DNA of 64,000 nucleotides from Gordonia sp. KTR9 (GCF_000143885.2 NC_018581.1:124001-188000); one strand, 5' to 3'; counted from the stretch's first letter, positions 20,355 to 29,405 are shown. Notes: generated by a model from the letters alone, not told the origin. A program made the numbers and translations.

Positions 20355-21581
20355 GTGACCCGGAGCCCCCGCATGCGCAGAGACCCCGTGACCCGATCCC
20401 GCCGGACGCGTCTGGGGGTGCTGACCGCGGCAGTCTCGGCAGCCCTCGTCGGCGCACTGGTGTCCGCGCCCGCCGCCGACGCGGCACCTTCCCTCCAGGT
20501 GACGACCGTCGCCGGCGGGCTGAGCATCCCGTGGGGCGTCGTGGTCGCTCCGGACGGGACGGTGCTGACCGGCGAGCGGTCGGGACGGTTCGTCGCGGTG
20601 CGCCCGGGAGGACAACGCGTGAACGTCCGCGCCGACCTGTCGCGCATCTTCGCCGAAGGCGAGTCGGGGCTGATGGGACTCGCCATCGATCCGCGTTTCG
20701 CACAGACCCGCCGCGTGTACTCCTGCCAGGCGGAGGCGACCGTGCCCGGTGCTCCGGGTGCGCCAGGGTCGCTGTCGAACATCCCGATCGAGTTCCCGCA
20801 GACCGGGCAGACCATCAAGGTCGTGTCCTGGCGGGTCGGCTCCGACTGGACCCAGATGGCCCGCGAACGCACGGTGCTGAGCGGGATTCCGGTCAACTCG
20901 TCGGGACGCCACGGCGGTTGCGGGCTGGCGGCGACCGCCGACGGTCTGTGGATCGGAACCGGTGACAACGCCACTCCGTGGATTCCGCAGTCTCGTACCT
21001 CGCTGGGCGGCAAGGTGTTGCACATCCGGCTCGACGGCACCCCGGCTCCGGGCAATCCGAACCCGCGGAGTCCGATCTACAGCCTCGGTCACCGCAACGT
21101 CCAGGGCGTTGCCGTCCAGCCCGGCACGGGCCGCGTGTACGCCATCGAGCAGGGGACGACCCGCGACGACGAACTCAACCGCATCGTCGCCGGGGGCAAC
21201 TACGGGTACAAACCCGATCGTCTTCCGGTGATCTACGACGAATCGGTGCCGATGACCGATCCGGTCCGGGTCCCGGGTGCGATCGGCCCGGTGTGGAGCT
21301 CGGGCGACACGACGATAGCCCTGCCGGGCATCGCCTTCCTGCCCGAGACCGGCTGGGGCGCGTACAGCGGCGGTCTCGTGCTCACGGCACTCAAGGGCAA
21401 GCGACTGGTGTTCATGAAGCTCTCCGACGACGGGCGACGCGTGGTCTCGGAGACCGAGGCGTTGAAGGACGCGCACGGCCGCCTGCGCGGGGTGGCCGTC
21501 GCGCCCGACGGCTCACTCGTCCTGACGACCAGCGACGGCGAAGGTTCGGATCGCATCCTGCGTGTGCGCTGGAACGGCTGA
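20355..21581 (+). CDS. Secreted PQQ-type glucose/sorbosone dehydrogenase family protein
   Basis: A 408-residue exported beta-propeller protein of the GSDH (YliI/soluble aldose sugar dehydrogenase) family. A basic N terminus (RSRRTRLG) precedes a hydrophobic segment and an ADAAP signal-peptidase site at about residue 44. Family motifs include SIPWGVVVAPDGTVLTGER, GEGESGLMGLAIDPRF-type loop, GGKVLHIRLDG and NYGYKPDR. PQQ-dependent members oxidise aldose sugars outside the membrane; whether this one binds PQQ is not known. It is followed 3 bases later by the cyclase gene, so the two are probably co-transcribed. Confidence 0.85.
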   Translation: MTRSPRMRRDPVTRSRRTRLGVLTAAVSAALVGALVSAPAADAAPSLQVTTVAGGLSIPWGVVVAPDGTVLTGERSGRFVAVRPGGQRVNVRADLSRIFAEGESGLMGLAIDPRFAQTRRVYSCQAEATVPGAPGAPGSLSNIPIEFPQTGQTIKVVSWRVGSDWTQMARERTVLSGIPVNSSGRHGGCGLAATADGLWIGTGDNATPWIPQSRTSLGGKVLHIRLDGTPAPGNPNPRSPIYSLGHRNVQGVAVQPGTGRVYAIEQGTTRDDELNRIVAGGNYGYKPDRLPVIYDESVPMTDPVRVPGAIGPVWSSGDTTIALPGIAFLPETGWGAYSGGLVLTALKGKRLVFMKLSDDGRRVVSETEALKDAHGRLRGVAVAPDGSLVLTTSDGEGSDRILRVRWNG

Positions 21582-21584
21582 GGC

Positions 21585-22400
21585 ATGTGCGACGACGCGA
21601 TCGTCGAGCACGCACACGAGGAAGCGCGCCGGATGTCTCGCCGTACGGCACTGCGGGTGGCTGCCGGGGTGGCGACGGGGATTTCGGCCTCGATGGCCGC
21701 GGGAGCCGGACTGGCAGCTCCCTCTCGCGGAGCGCCGGGTGACGCATCGGCCGGGCGGATCGTCGACCTCACCCACACACTCTCACCGACGTTCCCGGTG
21801 TGGCCGGGCAACCCGCCGATGGTCACCGTGCCGACATCCCGTGTGCGGGCGGGGAATTCGGGCTTCGCAACCAACTGGGTCTCGTTCGCCGAGCACACCG
21901 GCACCCATGTCGATGCGCCCGCCCACAAGATCGGGGGCGGGATCACGGTCGACCGCATCGATCCGGCCGACCTCGTCGCGCCTCTCGCGGTGATCAGTAT
22001 CGAGTCCAGGGCACGCCGAGACCGGCGGGCCGAGTTGACCGAACGCGATGTCGAGGACTGGGAGTCGAGACATGGGCGGATTCCCCGCGGCGCGCTGGTC
22101 GCGCTGCACACCGGGTGGCAGCCGCGAACCGGTGGCGCGGACGCCGCCGGTTACTCATCCGCCGCGGTCGGCATGCTCGTGACCGAGCGGGGAGTCGTGG
22201 CCATCGGGACCGACACGCTCAGCGTCGACGTCCGCGGCGTCACCGGGGCCCACACCGCGATCCTCGGCAGCGGGAGGTACGCCGTCGAGGCGATGGCGAA
22301 CCTGGAAGCGGTTCCGCCGCAGGGCTCGATCGTGATCGTCGGCGCCCCGAGGTTCTCCGGCGGAACCGGCGGTCCGGCGCGCGTACTCGCAATGGTGTGA
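21585..22400 (+). CDS. Tat-exported cyclase-family hydrolase (kynurenine formamidase-like)
   Basis: A 271-residue member of the cyclase (PF04199) family. The metal-binding motif HTGTHVDAPAH (about residues 104-114) and the opening strand IVDLTHTLSPTFPVWPG are diagnostic; relatives hydrolyse N-formylkynurenine or cyclic imides. The N terminus carries a twin-arginine signal (MSRRTALRV, about residue 17) and a hydrophobic stretch ending in GLAAPS, so the enzyme is probably exported folded, which is unusual for kynurenine formamidase proper. Translation may start at 21585 or at the internal ATG 21633. It is coupled to the preceding dehydrogenase. Confidence 0.85.
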   Translation: MCDDAIVEHAHEEARRMSRRTALRVAAGVATGISASMAAGAGLAAPSRGAPGDASAGRIVDLTHTLSPTFPVWPGNPPMVTVPTSRVRAGNSGFATNWVSFAEHTGTHVDAPAHKIGGGITVDRIDPADLVAPLAVISIESRARRDRRAELTERDVEDWESRHGRIPRGALVALHTGWQPRTGGADAAGYSSAAVGMLVTERGVVAIGTDTLSVDVRGVTGAHTAILGSGRYAVEAMANLEAVPPQGSIVIVGAPRFSGGTGGPARVLAMV

Positions 22401-22435
22401 ACGGTCCACGTGTGAACGGATACGAAAGGTCATCG

Positions 22436-23371
22436 ATGACGACACGCCTCACCCGGTTCGATCGCGGGCCCTTCACCTTCGATGTCACCGATGCGGGGCC
22501 GGTCGACGGTGAACCGATCGTACTGCTGCACGGGTTCCCCCAGCGGGCCTCGTGCTGGGAGCTGGTCGCGCCGACGTTGCACCACAACGGGTTTCGAACG
22601 CTGGCACCGGACCAGCGTGGCTATTCGCCCGGCGCCCGACCCACACGGAGACGAGACTACGTCCAAGGGGAGCTCGCGGCCGACGTGGTCGCCCTGCTCG
22701 ACGCCGCCGGGATCGGACGAGCTCACATCGTCGGCCATGACTGGGGTGCGATCGTCGGGTGGACGGTCGCGGCGAACCATCCCGACCGGGTCGCAACGCT
22801 CACCGCGTTGTCCGTGCCGCACCCCGGGGCGTTCCTGCGCGCCATGCCCCACGGCCAGATCTTCCGCTCCTGGTACATGGCCGCATTCCAGGTCCCGGTG
22901 CTGCCCGAGAAACTCCTCGGCGCGGCGATGCGGACGCAGCCGGATTTCGGTGAGCGGATGGGACTCCCGCAACCGTTCGCGTCGCGGGTCGCGACCGAGA
23001 TCGGCGACTCCGGCGCACTTCCCGGCGCGCTGGGGTGGTACCGCGCGATGTTCTTGCCGGACAAGCGAAGCACGCCACGACCGGTGCGGGTCCCGACCAC
23101 GTTCGTGTGGGGCGACGCCGACATCGCGATCGGCCCGGCCGCGGCCCGGTTGTGCTCGGGCTGGGTCGAGGCGAACTACGAGTTCATCGTGCTGCCCGGC
23201 GCCGACCACTGGTTACCGGAGGCCCACCCCGACGACGTCGCGGCGGCGATCGTCGCCCGCGTCACCGACCATCGGACGCGAACCGGCTCGGACGCAACGG
23301 ATTCGACCCCGGCCCACGGTACGGACACCGCGTCACCGGCCGGCGGTCCGTCAGCGCAGGATTCGGCGTAA
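22436..23371 (+). CDS. Alpha/beta-fold epoxide hydrolase
   Basis: A 311-residue enzyme with epoxide-hydrolase signatures: the HGFP oxyanion motif, the nucleophile Asp in GHDWGA (about residue 102), cap-domain tyrosines (SWYMAAF and GWYRAMF) that protonate the epoxide, the acid in VWGDAD, and His in GADHWLPE. It opens epoxides to diols. ATG 22436 follows a GAAAGG box. The C-terminal 35 residues are Thr/Ser/Asp-rich and disordered-looking. Its last 21 bases overlap the 3' end of the convergent Lys/Ala-rich gene. Confidence 0.87.
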   Translation: MTTRLTRFDRGPFTFDVTDAGPVDGEPIVLLHGFPQRASCWELVAPTLHHNGFRTLAPDQRGYSPGARPTRRRDYVQGELAADVVALLDAAGIGRAHIVGHDWGAIVGWTVAANHPDRVATLTALSVPHPGAFLRAMPHGQIFRSWYMAAFQVPVLPEKLLGAAMRTQPDFGERMGLPQPFASRVATEIGDSGALPGALGWYRAMFLPDKRSTPRPVRVPTTFVWGDADIAIGPAAARLCSGWVEANYEFIVLPGADHWLPEAHPDDVAAAIVARVTDHRTRTGSDATDSTPAHGTDTASPAGGPSAQDSA

Positions 23372-24043
23372 CACGACGAAGACGATCAGGGCGACCGCGG
23401 CCGCCAGCCCCGCGAATGCGGGCGTCAGATTGGTGGTCGGGGGTTCGGTCGGGGAGCCCGAGCGCAACTGAGCGAAAGTCGCACGGGCGGCGTCGGATTC
23501 GGCGACCACGTCGACCGGCGGGTGTGCGGGCCCAGACGTCGGTGCGGGCGGCGTGGCGGCCGGAGCCGTGGAGGCCGGTTCCGGGGAGCGGGTCACCGGC
23601 GGACTCGACGATGACACCGGGGCCGACACCTGCGGCGCCTCGGGTTCGGGAGTCGGCGCCTGCGTTTCCGGCACGGGCGGGGCCGACTTCGGTGGTGCCT
23701 TCTTCGCCGGCGCCTTCTTGGCCGTCGACTTCTTCGCCGGTGCGACGCCGGCTGCCTTCTTCGCCGGGCTCTTCTTGGCCGGCGCCTTGGTCGGGGATGT
23801 CTTCTTCGCGGCTTTCTTCGGCGGGAGCTTGTCGCCGCCGGACTCCGCGGCCGCCGTCTCCGGCGTGGCCTTCTTGGCCGGCGCCTTCTCGGCCGCCTTC
23901 TTCGCTACCGGCTTCTCGGGTGCGGGTGCGGAGGCCGGCGCGTCGGCGTTCGGATCGCCAGGTGTGGCGATCGGGAACAGTGCCTGCTCGTCGCGGTTCG
24001 GGTCACCGCCGGACGGCGTGACATTCGGATCCGGCTCGGTCAT
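23351..24043 (-). CDS. Lys/Ala/Pro-rich protein with C-terminal membrane anchor
   Basis: A 230-residue low-complexity protein. Residues about 45-130 are PAKKAP/AKKA repeats resembling the tails of histone H1-like and HupB proteins, about 130-185 is Pro/Ser/Thr-rich, and the final 22 residues form a hydrophobic helix (FAGLAAAVALIVFVVL) ending RRILR. By the positive-inside rule the lysine-rich part could face the cytoplasm, where it could touch DNA or acidic lipid. I do not recognise a named family. It lies beside another Lys-rich gene and overlaps the epoxide hydrolase gene end by 21 bases. Confidence 0.7.
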   Translation of the reverse strand: MTEPDPNVTPSGGDPNRDEQALFPIATPGDPNADAPASAPAPEKPVAKKAAEKAPAKKATPETAAAESGGDKLPPKKAAKKTSPTKAPAKKSPAKKAAGVAPAKKSTAKKAPAKKAPPKSAPPVPETQAPTPEPEAPQVSAPVSSSSPPVTRSPEPASTAPAATPPAPTSGPAHPPVDVVAESDAARATFAQLRSGSPTEPPTTNLTPAFAGLAAAVALIVFVVLRRILR

Positions 24044-24190
24044 ACGGTGCTCCCTCGCAAGTGTCCGGCATGCGCTCGGCGACTGCTCCGCCGCGCGGCC
24101 CGTTCGGGCCCATCCTAGTGGGTCGGCACCCTCACCCGACGAGGGTCGTGGCCCCTGGGCGGTGCCTGCAGAGCCCGCAGGGGACTCGCG

Positions 24191-24883
24191 TCAGGAACGG
24201 ACGCCGAGCCGGGCGAGGATGTCGGCGTCGACCGCTTCGAGCTCGTCGGCGATGGACTTGTGGGCGGTGCGGCGCTGACCGGCCGACATCGTCTCGGCGG
24301 TCTGCACCGCGATGTCGAGGTTGTCGAGGCGCGTGGTCATCGCCGCGACGAAGTCCTTGGCATCGGCACTGGTGTCCTGCGCGACGACCTTCTCCAGGGC
24401 AGTGCGGGTGGTGGCGATCCGTGCGGACAGGCTGGCGCCGTGACCGCTGAACTGGCGCAACACTTCCGGTGAGACCCCCGCGCGGTTGGCCTGCAGCGTC
24501 GAGAGCTGCTCACGTCCGGCGACCGCGGCCCGGTAGACGACCGGTGCGGCGATCGGTGCCACGAGCCGCGCGACGGTGAGGTAGCGCTTCACGCTGGCCG
24601 GGCTGAGTGCCTTCGCGTCGGCAGCTGCTTGCGCCTCGACGGCGAACTTCTTCGCCTCGGCCTTGCTCACCTTCGTCTGGGACTTGGCGAGCTGCTTGGC
24701 GGTCTTGCGCTCGGCCTTCATCTCCTTCTTGAAGTACTTGTGCTCGTTCTTGCGTCGAGCCTTCTGCTCCTTGCGCCGCGACTTGGCATCGAACTTCGCC
24801 TCCAGCTTGGCTTTCGCCTTGAGAGCCTTGGCCTCTGCCTTGCGCTGCGCACGAGTCGTACCGTCGGAGGAGAACAATCCCAT
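24191..24883 (-). CDS. Lys/Ala-rich coiled-coil protein (DUF6474-like)
   Basis: A 230-residue cytosolic protein. The first 100 residues are highly charged coiled coil (QRKAEAKALKAKAKLEAKF, RKEQKARRKNEHKYFKKE, AERKTAKQLAKSQ). A mixed-composition helical domain follows, with a short hydrophobic stretch (LVAPIAAPVVYRAAVAG). This matches actinobacterial DUF6474 proteins of unknown role. ATG 24883 is preceded by GAAAGGG, which fixes the start. It is divergent from the RecB/RNase H-like nuclease gene. Confidence 0.75.
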   Translation of the reverse strand: MGLFSSDGTTRAQRKAEAKALKAKAKLEAKFDAKSRRKEQKARRKNEHKYFKKEMKAERKTAKQLAKSQTKVSKAEAKKFAVEAQAAADAKALSPASVKRYLTVARLVAPIAAPVVYRAAVAGREQLSTLQANRAGVSPEVLRQFSGHGASLSARIATTRTALEKVVAQDTSADAKDFVAAMTTRLDNLDIAVQTAETMSAGQRRTAHKSIADELEAVDADILARLGVRS

Positions 24884-25113
24884 CGAATGCCCTTTCGCTG
24901 CTGCCGAGTAGACCGCAGTCGACCCCCGGCCCGCTCCCGTTCCGCTCCCGGCGCCGGTCGACCGGCTGGCTTGCCCGCCCACGGCGGCGCCGCACTTCTG
25001 TGGCCCCGCTCGCTTCGCTCCCGGCGTCAGGTGCGCGTGATAACAAGTACAAGCATGACATGTGGTTGTATCCGACCACGTGTCTCCTCCGCTCGAGCCC
25101 AGAAAGGGATGGC

Positions 25114-26814
25114 GTGGCCCCTGTCGTGTTGTCGCCGCGCGACCTCGCTGGTTGCGAGCACCGAGTGGCTCTCGACTTCGCCCACAGCAGACGTCCTGCC
25201 GAGGAGCCCGACCCGCCGGGTGTGCAGCGTCGTAAGGAGGCCGCCGCCGATCACCGCGCCGCGGTCCGCGAACTGCTTCGCGGCGTGCACAGCGACCAGC
25301 CCGGCGTGTTCGTGGTCGTCGACCCCGACGCGAGCGCATCGGACCGCGTCGCGGCGACGCTGCGAGCCTGCGATGACGGTGCCGAGTGGATCTGGAACGC
25401 GACGCTCCCCGTCGACGAGGTGCACGGGCGGCGCGGCCACTCCGAGCTGCTGGTCCGGGTCGGCGAGGGATACGTCCCGGTCATCGTCGTCAACCACCGC
25501 GTCAGCCAGCCGGCGAAGTCGGCTCCGGACCCGGACGGACGTCCGGCCACCCTGGTGACCAGTCCGTTCTGGACGTGGGCGCCGAGTCCCGATCCCTATC
25601 GGACCGGCCGGCCGAATCGTCGGGACAACCTCCGGCTGGCACAGTTGACCGCCATGCTCGTCGAGCTCGGCAGGGCGTCGTCGACCGACACGGCGGATCT
25701 GCGCGGCGGGGTGATCGGCGTGGACGCCGACTGCATCGTCGTCCTGGACACCGGAGCCATGCTCGAGGACTACTCGGCGATCCTCGAGCGCCGGCTCGCG
25801 GTCGCGGCGGGGGAGATCCCGACCGAGCCCCGCCGGATCAGCGAATGCCGCTCGTGTCCGTGGTGGGTTCGCTGCGGACCCGAGTTGGAGGAGAAGCGCG
25901 ACGTCAGTCTCGTGGCGACCGGCAACCAGGGAGCGGTGCTGATCGACGCGGGGATCACGACGATCGATCAGCTCGCCGCGCAGCGCGGGGCGCCGCCGGA
26001 GGGATGGCCGGGCGGAGTCCGGTTCGGGGACGCGATCATCAATGCGATCGCCTGGCTCACGGGCACCGAGCTCGTGCGTCGCGTCGACTCGCCCCGGGTC
26101 CACCGCGCGGATGTCGAGATCGACGTCGACATGGAGAGCTACGGCGAGCACGGCGCGTATCTGTGGGGAACACTGCTCACGGACACCACCGATGAGTCGG
26201 TGCCCGTCGAGTATCGCCCGTTCGTCACCTGGGATCCGCTGCCCACCCGCGACGAGGCACGGTCCTTCGCCGAGTTCTGGGGTTGGCTGATGGCGCAACG
26301 GGATGCTGCGCGAGACGCCGGCAAGACGTTCGCGGCCTACTGCTACTCCCAACAGGCGGAGAACCGGTGGCTTCTGGGGTCGGCCGACCGCTTCGCGGGT
26401 GAACCGGGCATCCCCGCTCGTGCCGAGGTCCAGGCCTTCATCGGATCGTCGGAATGGGTGGACATCTACGAGGCCGTCGGCGAGAACTTCATCTGTCCCC
26501 GCGGCAAAGGACTGAAACGGGTGGCGCCGGTGGCAGGATTCTCCTGGCGCGACGACGACGCGAGCGGGGAGGCGTCGATGGAGTGGTACCGGGCGGCCGT
26601 TGCGCTCGGCGGCGGACGTCCCGACGATGGCCAGCGTCAGCGCCTTCTCGAGTACAACGAAGACGATGTGCGCGCCACCAAGGTCCTGCGCGAGTGGATG
26701 TCAGACGGCGCGGCCGCGCAGGTGCCCCACGAGCGGGATCTACTCGAATGGTCACCCGTTGCGCCGGCTCCGGCCCGGGCTGCCGTCGACACCGGCGGAC
26801 ACCACCGGGGCTGA
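25114..26814 (+). CDS. TM0106-type RecB-like nuclease with RNase H-like domain
   Basis: About 566 residues. The N-terminal part (LSPRDLAGCEHRVALDF, then FVVVDPDAS and the ECRSCPWWVRCGPE cysteine cluster) resembles a PD-(D/E)XK RecB/Cas4-like nuclease that ligates a 4Fe-4S cluster. The C-terminal part is a DEDD-type RNase H fold: DVEIDVDMESYGEHGAYLWG carries the first acidic pair and LLEYNEDDVRATKVLREWM the YxxxD motif. It probably processes nucleic acid in repair. I favour GTG 25114 because AAAGGG lies 7 bases upstream; ATG 25060 would add 18 residues. Confidence 0.83.
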   Translation: MAPVVLSPRDLAGCEHRVALDFAHSRRPAEEPDPPGVQRRKEAAADHRAAVRELLRGVHSDQPGVFVVVDPDASASDRVAATLRACDDGAEWIWNATLPVDEVHGRRGHSELLVRVGEGYVPVIVVNHRVSQPAKSAPDPDGRPATLVTSPFWTWAPSPDPYRTGRPNRRDNLRLAQLTAMLVELGRASSTDTADLRGGVIGVDADCIVVLDTGAMLEDYSAILERRLAVAAGEIPTEPRRISECRSCPWWVRCGPELEEKRDVSLVATGNQGAVLIDAGITTIDQLAAQRGAPPEGWPGGVRFGDAIINAIAWLTGTELVRRVDSPRVHRADVEIDVDMESYGEHGAYLWGTLLTDTTDESVPVEYRPFVTWDPLPTRDEARSFAEFWGWLMAQRDAARDAGKTFAAYCYSQQAENRWLLGSADRFAGEPGIPARAEVQAFIGSSEWVDIYEAVGENFICPRGKGLKRVAPVAGFSWRDDDASGEASMEWYRAAVALGGGRPDDGQRQRLLEYNEDDVRATKVLREWMSDGAAAQVPHERDLLEWSPVAPAPARAAVDTGGHHRG

Positions 26815-26819
26815 ACCGA

Positions 26820-26856
26820 GAACGAACCGGCCGGGAACGAACCGGCCGGGAACGAC
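26820..26856. repeat. 15-bp tandem repeat between convergent genes
   Basis: GAACGAACCGGCCGG occurs twice in tandem (26820-26834 and 26835-26849), followed by a partial third unit. Each unit contains the palindrome CCGGCCGG. It fills the gap between the nuclease stop and the Asp-Thr-rich gene stop and may serve as a terminator. Confidence 0.6.
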
Positions 26857-27852
26857 TCAGGGACGCATCGACCGTAACGAGTCGAGGAACGACCCGCTGC
26901 CGAACAGGGCGACGGCACCCAGCAGGAGCAGCGCGCCCGGCGCCACCCCGAGGACGAACTTCCGCACCGACGTCAACGTCGAACCACCCGAAGTACCGGT
27001 CGACGCCTGAGGTGGACCCGCCGGCGGTTCCTGCGCACCGGCGACCGTCTGCGAATCGTCGGTGTCGTCGGATTCCGCGTCGGGAGAAGGGCGGTCGGCC
27101 CCCGACTCGCCCGCCGGACCCGAGGACGGAGGCGTTCCGGATGACCCTGCGGACCCGCCGCCGCTCGGTGGCGCAACCGACGGCACGTCGCCGCTCGCGG
27201 GCCCGGATTCCGCGGGTGCCCCTGCTGGATCGGACCCGCCCGCGTCGTCGTGGTCGGAGGTCGGCGTGGCGGCCTCCGGCTCGCGGGTGCGGCTGACGGT
27301 GACGCCGCCCTCGCCGTCGCTCCCGGACGAGGTCTGCGGCTCGGTGCTCGTCGGCTCGGTGCTCGTCGGGTCCGGATCGTCGGTCGTCGTTGTTGTCGTC
27401 GTGTCGCTGGTCTCGGTCGTCTCGGTGGTCTCCGTCGTCGGGTCCGATGTGCCGGTCGTCGGCGTCGGTCCGCACTCGCATCCCGAGGGGAACGACGGCA
27501 ACGAGGGCTCGTCGGTGTCTTCGGGATCGGTGGTCTCAGGATCGGTGGTCTCGGGATCCGTGGTCGCCGAGCCGCCGGGTTCGTCGGTGTCGGTGGAGTC
27601 CTCGTCGTCGGTGGCGTCGACGTCGGTGTCCGCATCGGTGTCCGCATCGGTGTCCGTGTCCGTGTCGGTGTCGGCATCCGTGTCGGCGGAACCGGCCGAG
27701 TCGGACCCGGACGCGCCGGGGTCCGACGGCGCGGGCGACGCGACACCGGGCGCCAGAGCGATGAAGGCGATCGCGGCGATGACGACCAAGAGGACGGCGA
27801 GGCCGCGTGGCCTGCTGCCGGCATTCGGGCCGGAAGGGAGACGGTGGGTCAT
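26857..27852 (-). CDS. Asp/Thr/Ser-rich cell-surface protein with two hydrophobic segments
   Basis: 331 residues. An N-terminal hydrophobic segment (GLAVLLVVIAAIAFIALAPGVA) acts as signal peptide or anchor. Next comes an extreme acidic repeat of DTDADTDTD units (about residues 55-85), then TTDPETTDPE and TSTEPTSTEP repeats, a CECGP motif, a Pro/Gly/Ser region and a C-terminal helix (LGVAPGALLLLGAVALF) before RSMRP. The layout is that of a wall-spanning stalk; Asp-rich repeats may bind calcium. The family is unknown. The start at 27852 is preferred over one 45 bases upstream because it begins the basic pre-helix segment. Confidence 0.68.
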   Translation of the reverse strand: MTHRLPSGPNAGSRPRGLAVLLVVIAAIAFIALAPGVASPAPSDPGASGSDSAGSADTDADTDTDTDTDADTDADTDVDATDDEDSTDTDEPGGSATTDPETTDPETTDPEDTDEPSLPSFPSGCECGPTPTTGTSDPTTETTETTETSDTTTTTTTDDPDPTSTEPTSTEPQTSSGSDGEGGVTVSRTREPEAATPTSDHDDAGGSDPAGAPAESGPASGDVPSVAPPSGGGSAGSSGTPPSSGPAGESGADRPSPDAESDDTDDSQTVAGAQEPPAGPPQASTGTSGGSTLTSVRKFVLGVAPGALLLLGAVALFGSGSFLDSLRSMRP

Positions 27853-28107
27853 GGCGTCAGGCGTACAGTCGATGGGGACAGACAACGCCGCCGACACCGC
27901 GGGGCAGACCGCCGCCCGCTCCGGGTCGGAGCCAGATGTTCACCCGCCGGATCCGTGTCGGCAACCCATGACCCCCAAGAATGTGAAGAACGCCACACTA
28001 TCGATCGTTACACCATCTTCACAGGTGATACGCGCCGAGTGCGGCGGTCCGGTACTTTCTGATCGTACCGATCGTTGCAATGGCCGTGTACAGCGGGCTT
28101 TAATGCT

Positions 28108-28126
28108 TGCAAATTCAAATTTTGCA
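28108..28126. promoter_or_regulatory. AT-rich palindrome upstream of XRE regulator (candidate operator)
   Basis: TGCAAATTCAAATTTTGCA is an imperfect inverted repeat (arms TGCAAA/TTTGCA) in a markedly AT-rich patch, ending 17 bases before the XRE start codon. Its position suits autoregulation by the HTH protein it precedes; binding is inferred. Confidence 0.45.
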
Positions 28127-28143
28127 TTTCGGAGAAGAGTGTC

Positions 28144-28719
28144 ATGACTTCAGGAGGGGCGGAGAAGCCTATGGGCGACACCGGACGCACTGACACCGAT
28201 CGTTCGAAGACCACGGACACGGATGCTCTCGACCCCGGGCTCTTCGCCCGGCGGCTCGAAGAGCTGTTCCGCACTGTTCCGGGGCCGAACGGCCGGGCGT
28301 ACAGCGCGAAAGCGATCGCGGCACGATCGACCGAACGGGGATTCCGGCTGGGCGAGTCGTATCTGAGCCAGTTGCGATCGGGGAAGGCCAAGTCCCCGTC
28401 GTTCCGCACGGTCGAGGGCATCGCGGCCGCTTTCGGGGTCGACGTGCACTATTTCCTCGAGGATCGGGCGGCGCAGCGCACCCGCGACGAGATCGACCTG
28501 ATGCGGTTGCAGGCCGACACGAACGTCCAACTGGCGGCATTCCGTCTGGCCGGGCTGTCGAGTGACTCGGTCACGGTGGTCAACGAGCTGATCAAGGTGC
28601 TGCGTGAGCAGCAGGGCCTGCCCAAGGACCCGCCGGACGTCATCGCAGCCGGCCTGAGTGACAGCAAGCCGTCGGCCGATTCGCGCCTGCGCGTCGTCGG
28701 GGACAACAGCGACGACTGA
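28144..28719 (+). CDS. EspR-like XRE-family transcriptional regulator
   Basis: A 191-residue DNA-binding protein. The helix-turn-helix (RLEELFRTVPGPNGRAYSAKAIAARSTERG...SYLSQLRSGKAKSPSFRTVEGIAAAFGVDVHYFLED, residues about 38-110) has the long first loop, SYLSQLRSG recognition helix and PSFRTVEGIAAAFGV segment of EspR-type regulators. The C terminus is a helical, probably dimerising region. ATG 28144 has GGAGAAG 7 bases upstream; ATG 28171 is an alternative. It opens a co-directional module with an ImmA/IrrE zincin and a MAB_1171c-like membrane protein, a combination known in other actinobacteria. Confidence 0.85.
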   Translation: MTSGGAEKPMGDTGRTDTDRSKTTDTDALDPGLFARRLEELFRTVPGPNGRAYSAKAIAARSTERGFRLGESYLSQLRSGKAKSPSFRTVEGIAAAFGVDVHYFLEDRAAQRTRDEIDLMRLQADTNVQLAAFRLAGLSSDSVTVVNELIKVLREQQGLPKDPPDVIAAGLSDSKPSADSRLRVVGDNSDD

Positions 28720-28844
28720 CCGCGACCGAGGCGTTCGCGGAGCCTGATCAGTCCGGACCGAGGGGTGTCGGCCCGGACAGGCCCGAGAGGTCGACCGCCG
28801 TGGGTGGGTCGCGGCCCCGACGGCGCTCGTGCTTCGATGAGGCC

Positions 28845-29357
28845 ATGCGTCGATCAGAGCGCGCATTGCGTGCATTGTGCCGCACCACGTTGAAGGGGCT
28901 GGATCTCGATCTGCCCCTCGACGTCACTCAACTGTGCGACCGATACGGCGAGCGTCGCGGCCGGCCGATCCGGCTGATCGCGCATCCCTTGCCCGCCGGT
29001 GTGCCCAACGGCATCTGGTTGGCTGCCTCCGACGCGGACTACTTCTTCCACCAGGCCGAGACGTCCCGGCTGCACCGCGACCAGATCGTCATCCACGAGT
29101 TCGGACATCTGGTCGCCGGCCACCAGGTCCTGGGGGAGGCTTCGGCCCAGGGCATCGCCGCTCTGACGCAGGACGAGTCCTCGGCCGCGCTCCGGCGCAC
29201 GTGCTATTCCGACGACGCGGAGTGGGAAGCCGAGATGCTGGCGTCGTTGATCCTCGGCTGGGCCGAGGACGCCAGCACCGGCGTCGGGAGCACCGCCGCG
29301 CACGACGAACTGCGCGGCCTGCAGCGACTGCTCGGCGGCCACCGGGGATGGTTGTGA
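28845..29357 (+). CDS. ImmA/IrrE-family zinc metallopeptidase
   Basis: A 170-residue cytosolic protein with the zincin motif HEFGHLVAGH (about residues 82-91) and a downstream acidic helix (AEWEAEMLASLILGWAE) that would supply the third zinc ligand. ImmA and IrrE cleave partner XRE repressors, so the XRE gene 125 bases upstream is the natural candidate substrate. I chose ATG 28845 because it starts the helical N terminus and has ATGAGG upstream; GTG 28800 is in frame. No catalytic residue is missing, so activity is plausible. Confidence 0.85.
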   Translation: MRRSERALRALCRTTLKGLDLDLPLDVTQLCDRYGERRGRPIRLIAHPLPAGVPNGIWLAASDADYFFHQAETSRLHRDQIVIHEFGHLVAGHQVLGEASAQGIAALTQDESSAALRRTCYSDDAEWEAEMLASLILGWAEDASTGVGSTAAHDELRGLQRLLGGHRGWL

Positions 29358-29405
29358 CATGCCGGCCGGTTGCGACCGCGGTGAGAATGTGAGTCCCTGT
29401 TGGGC

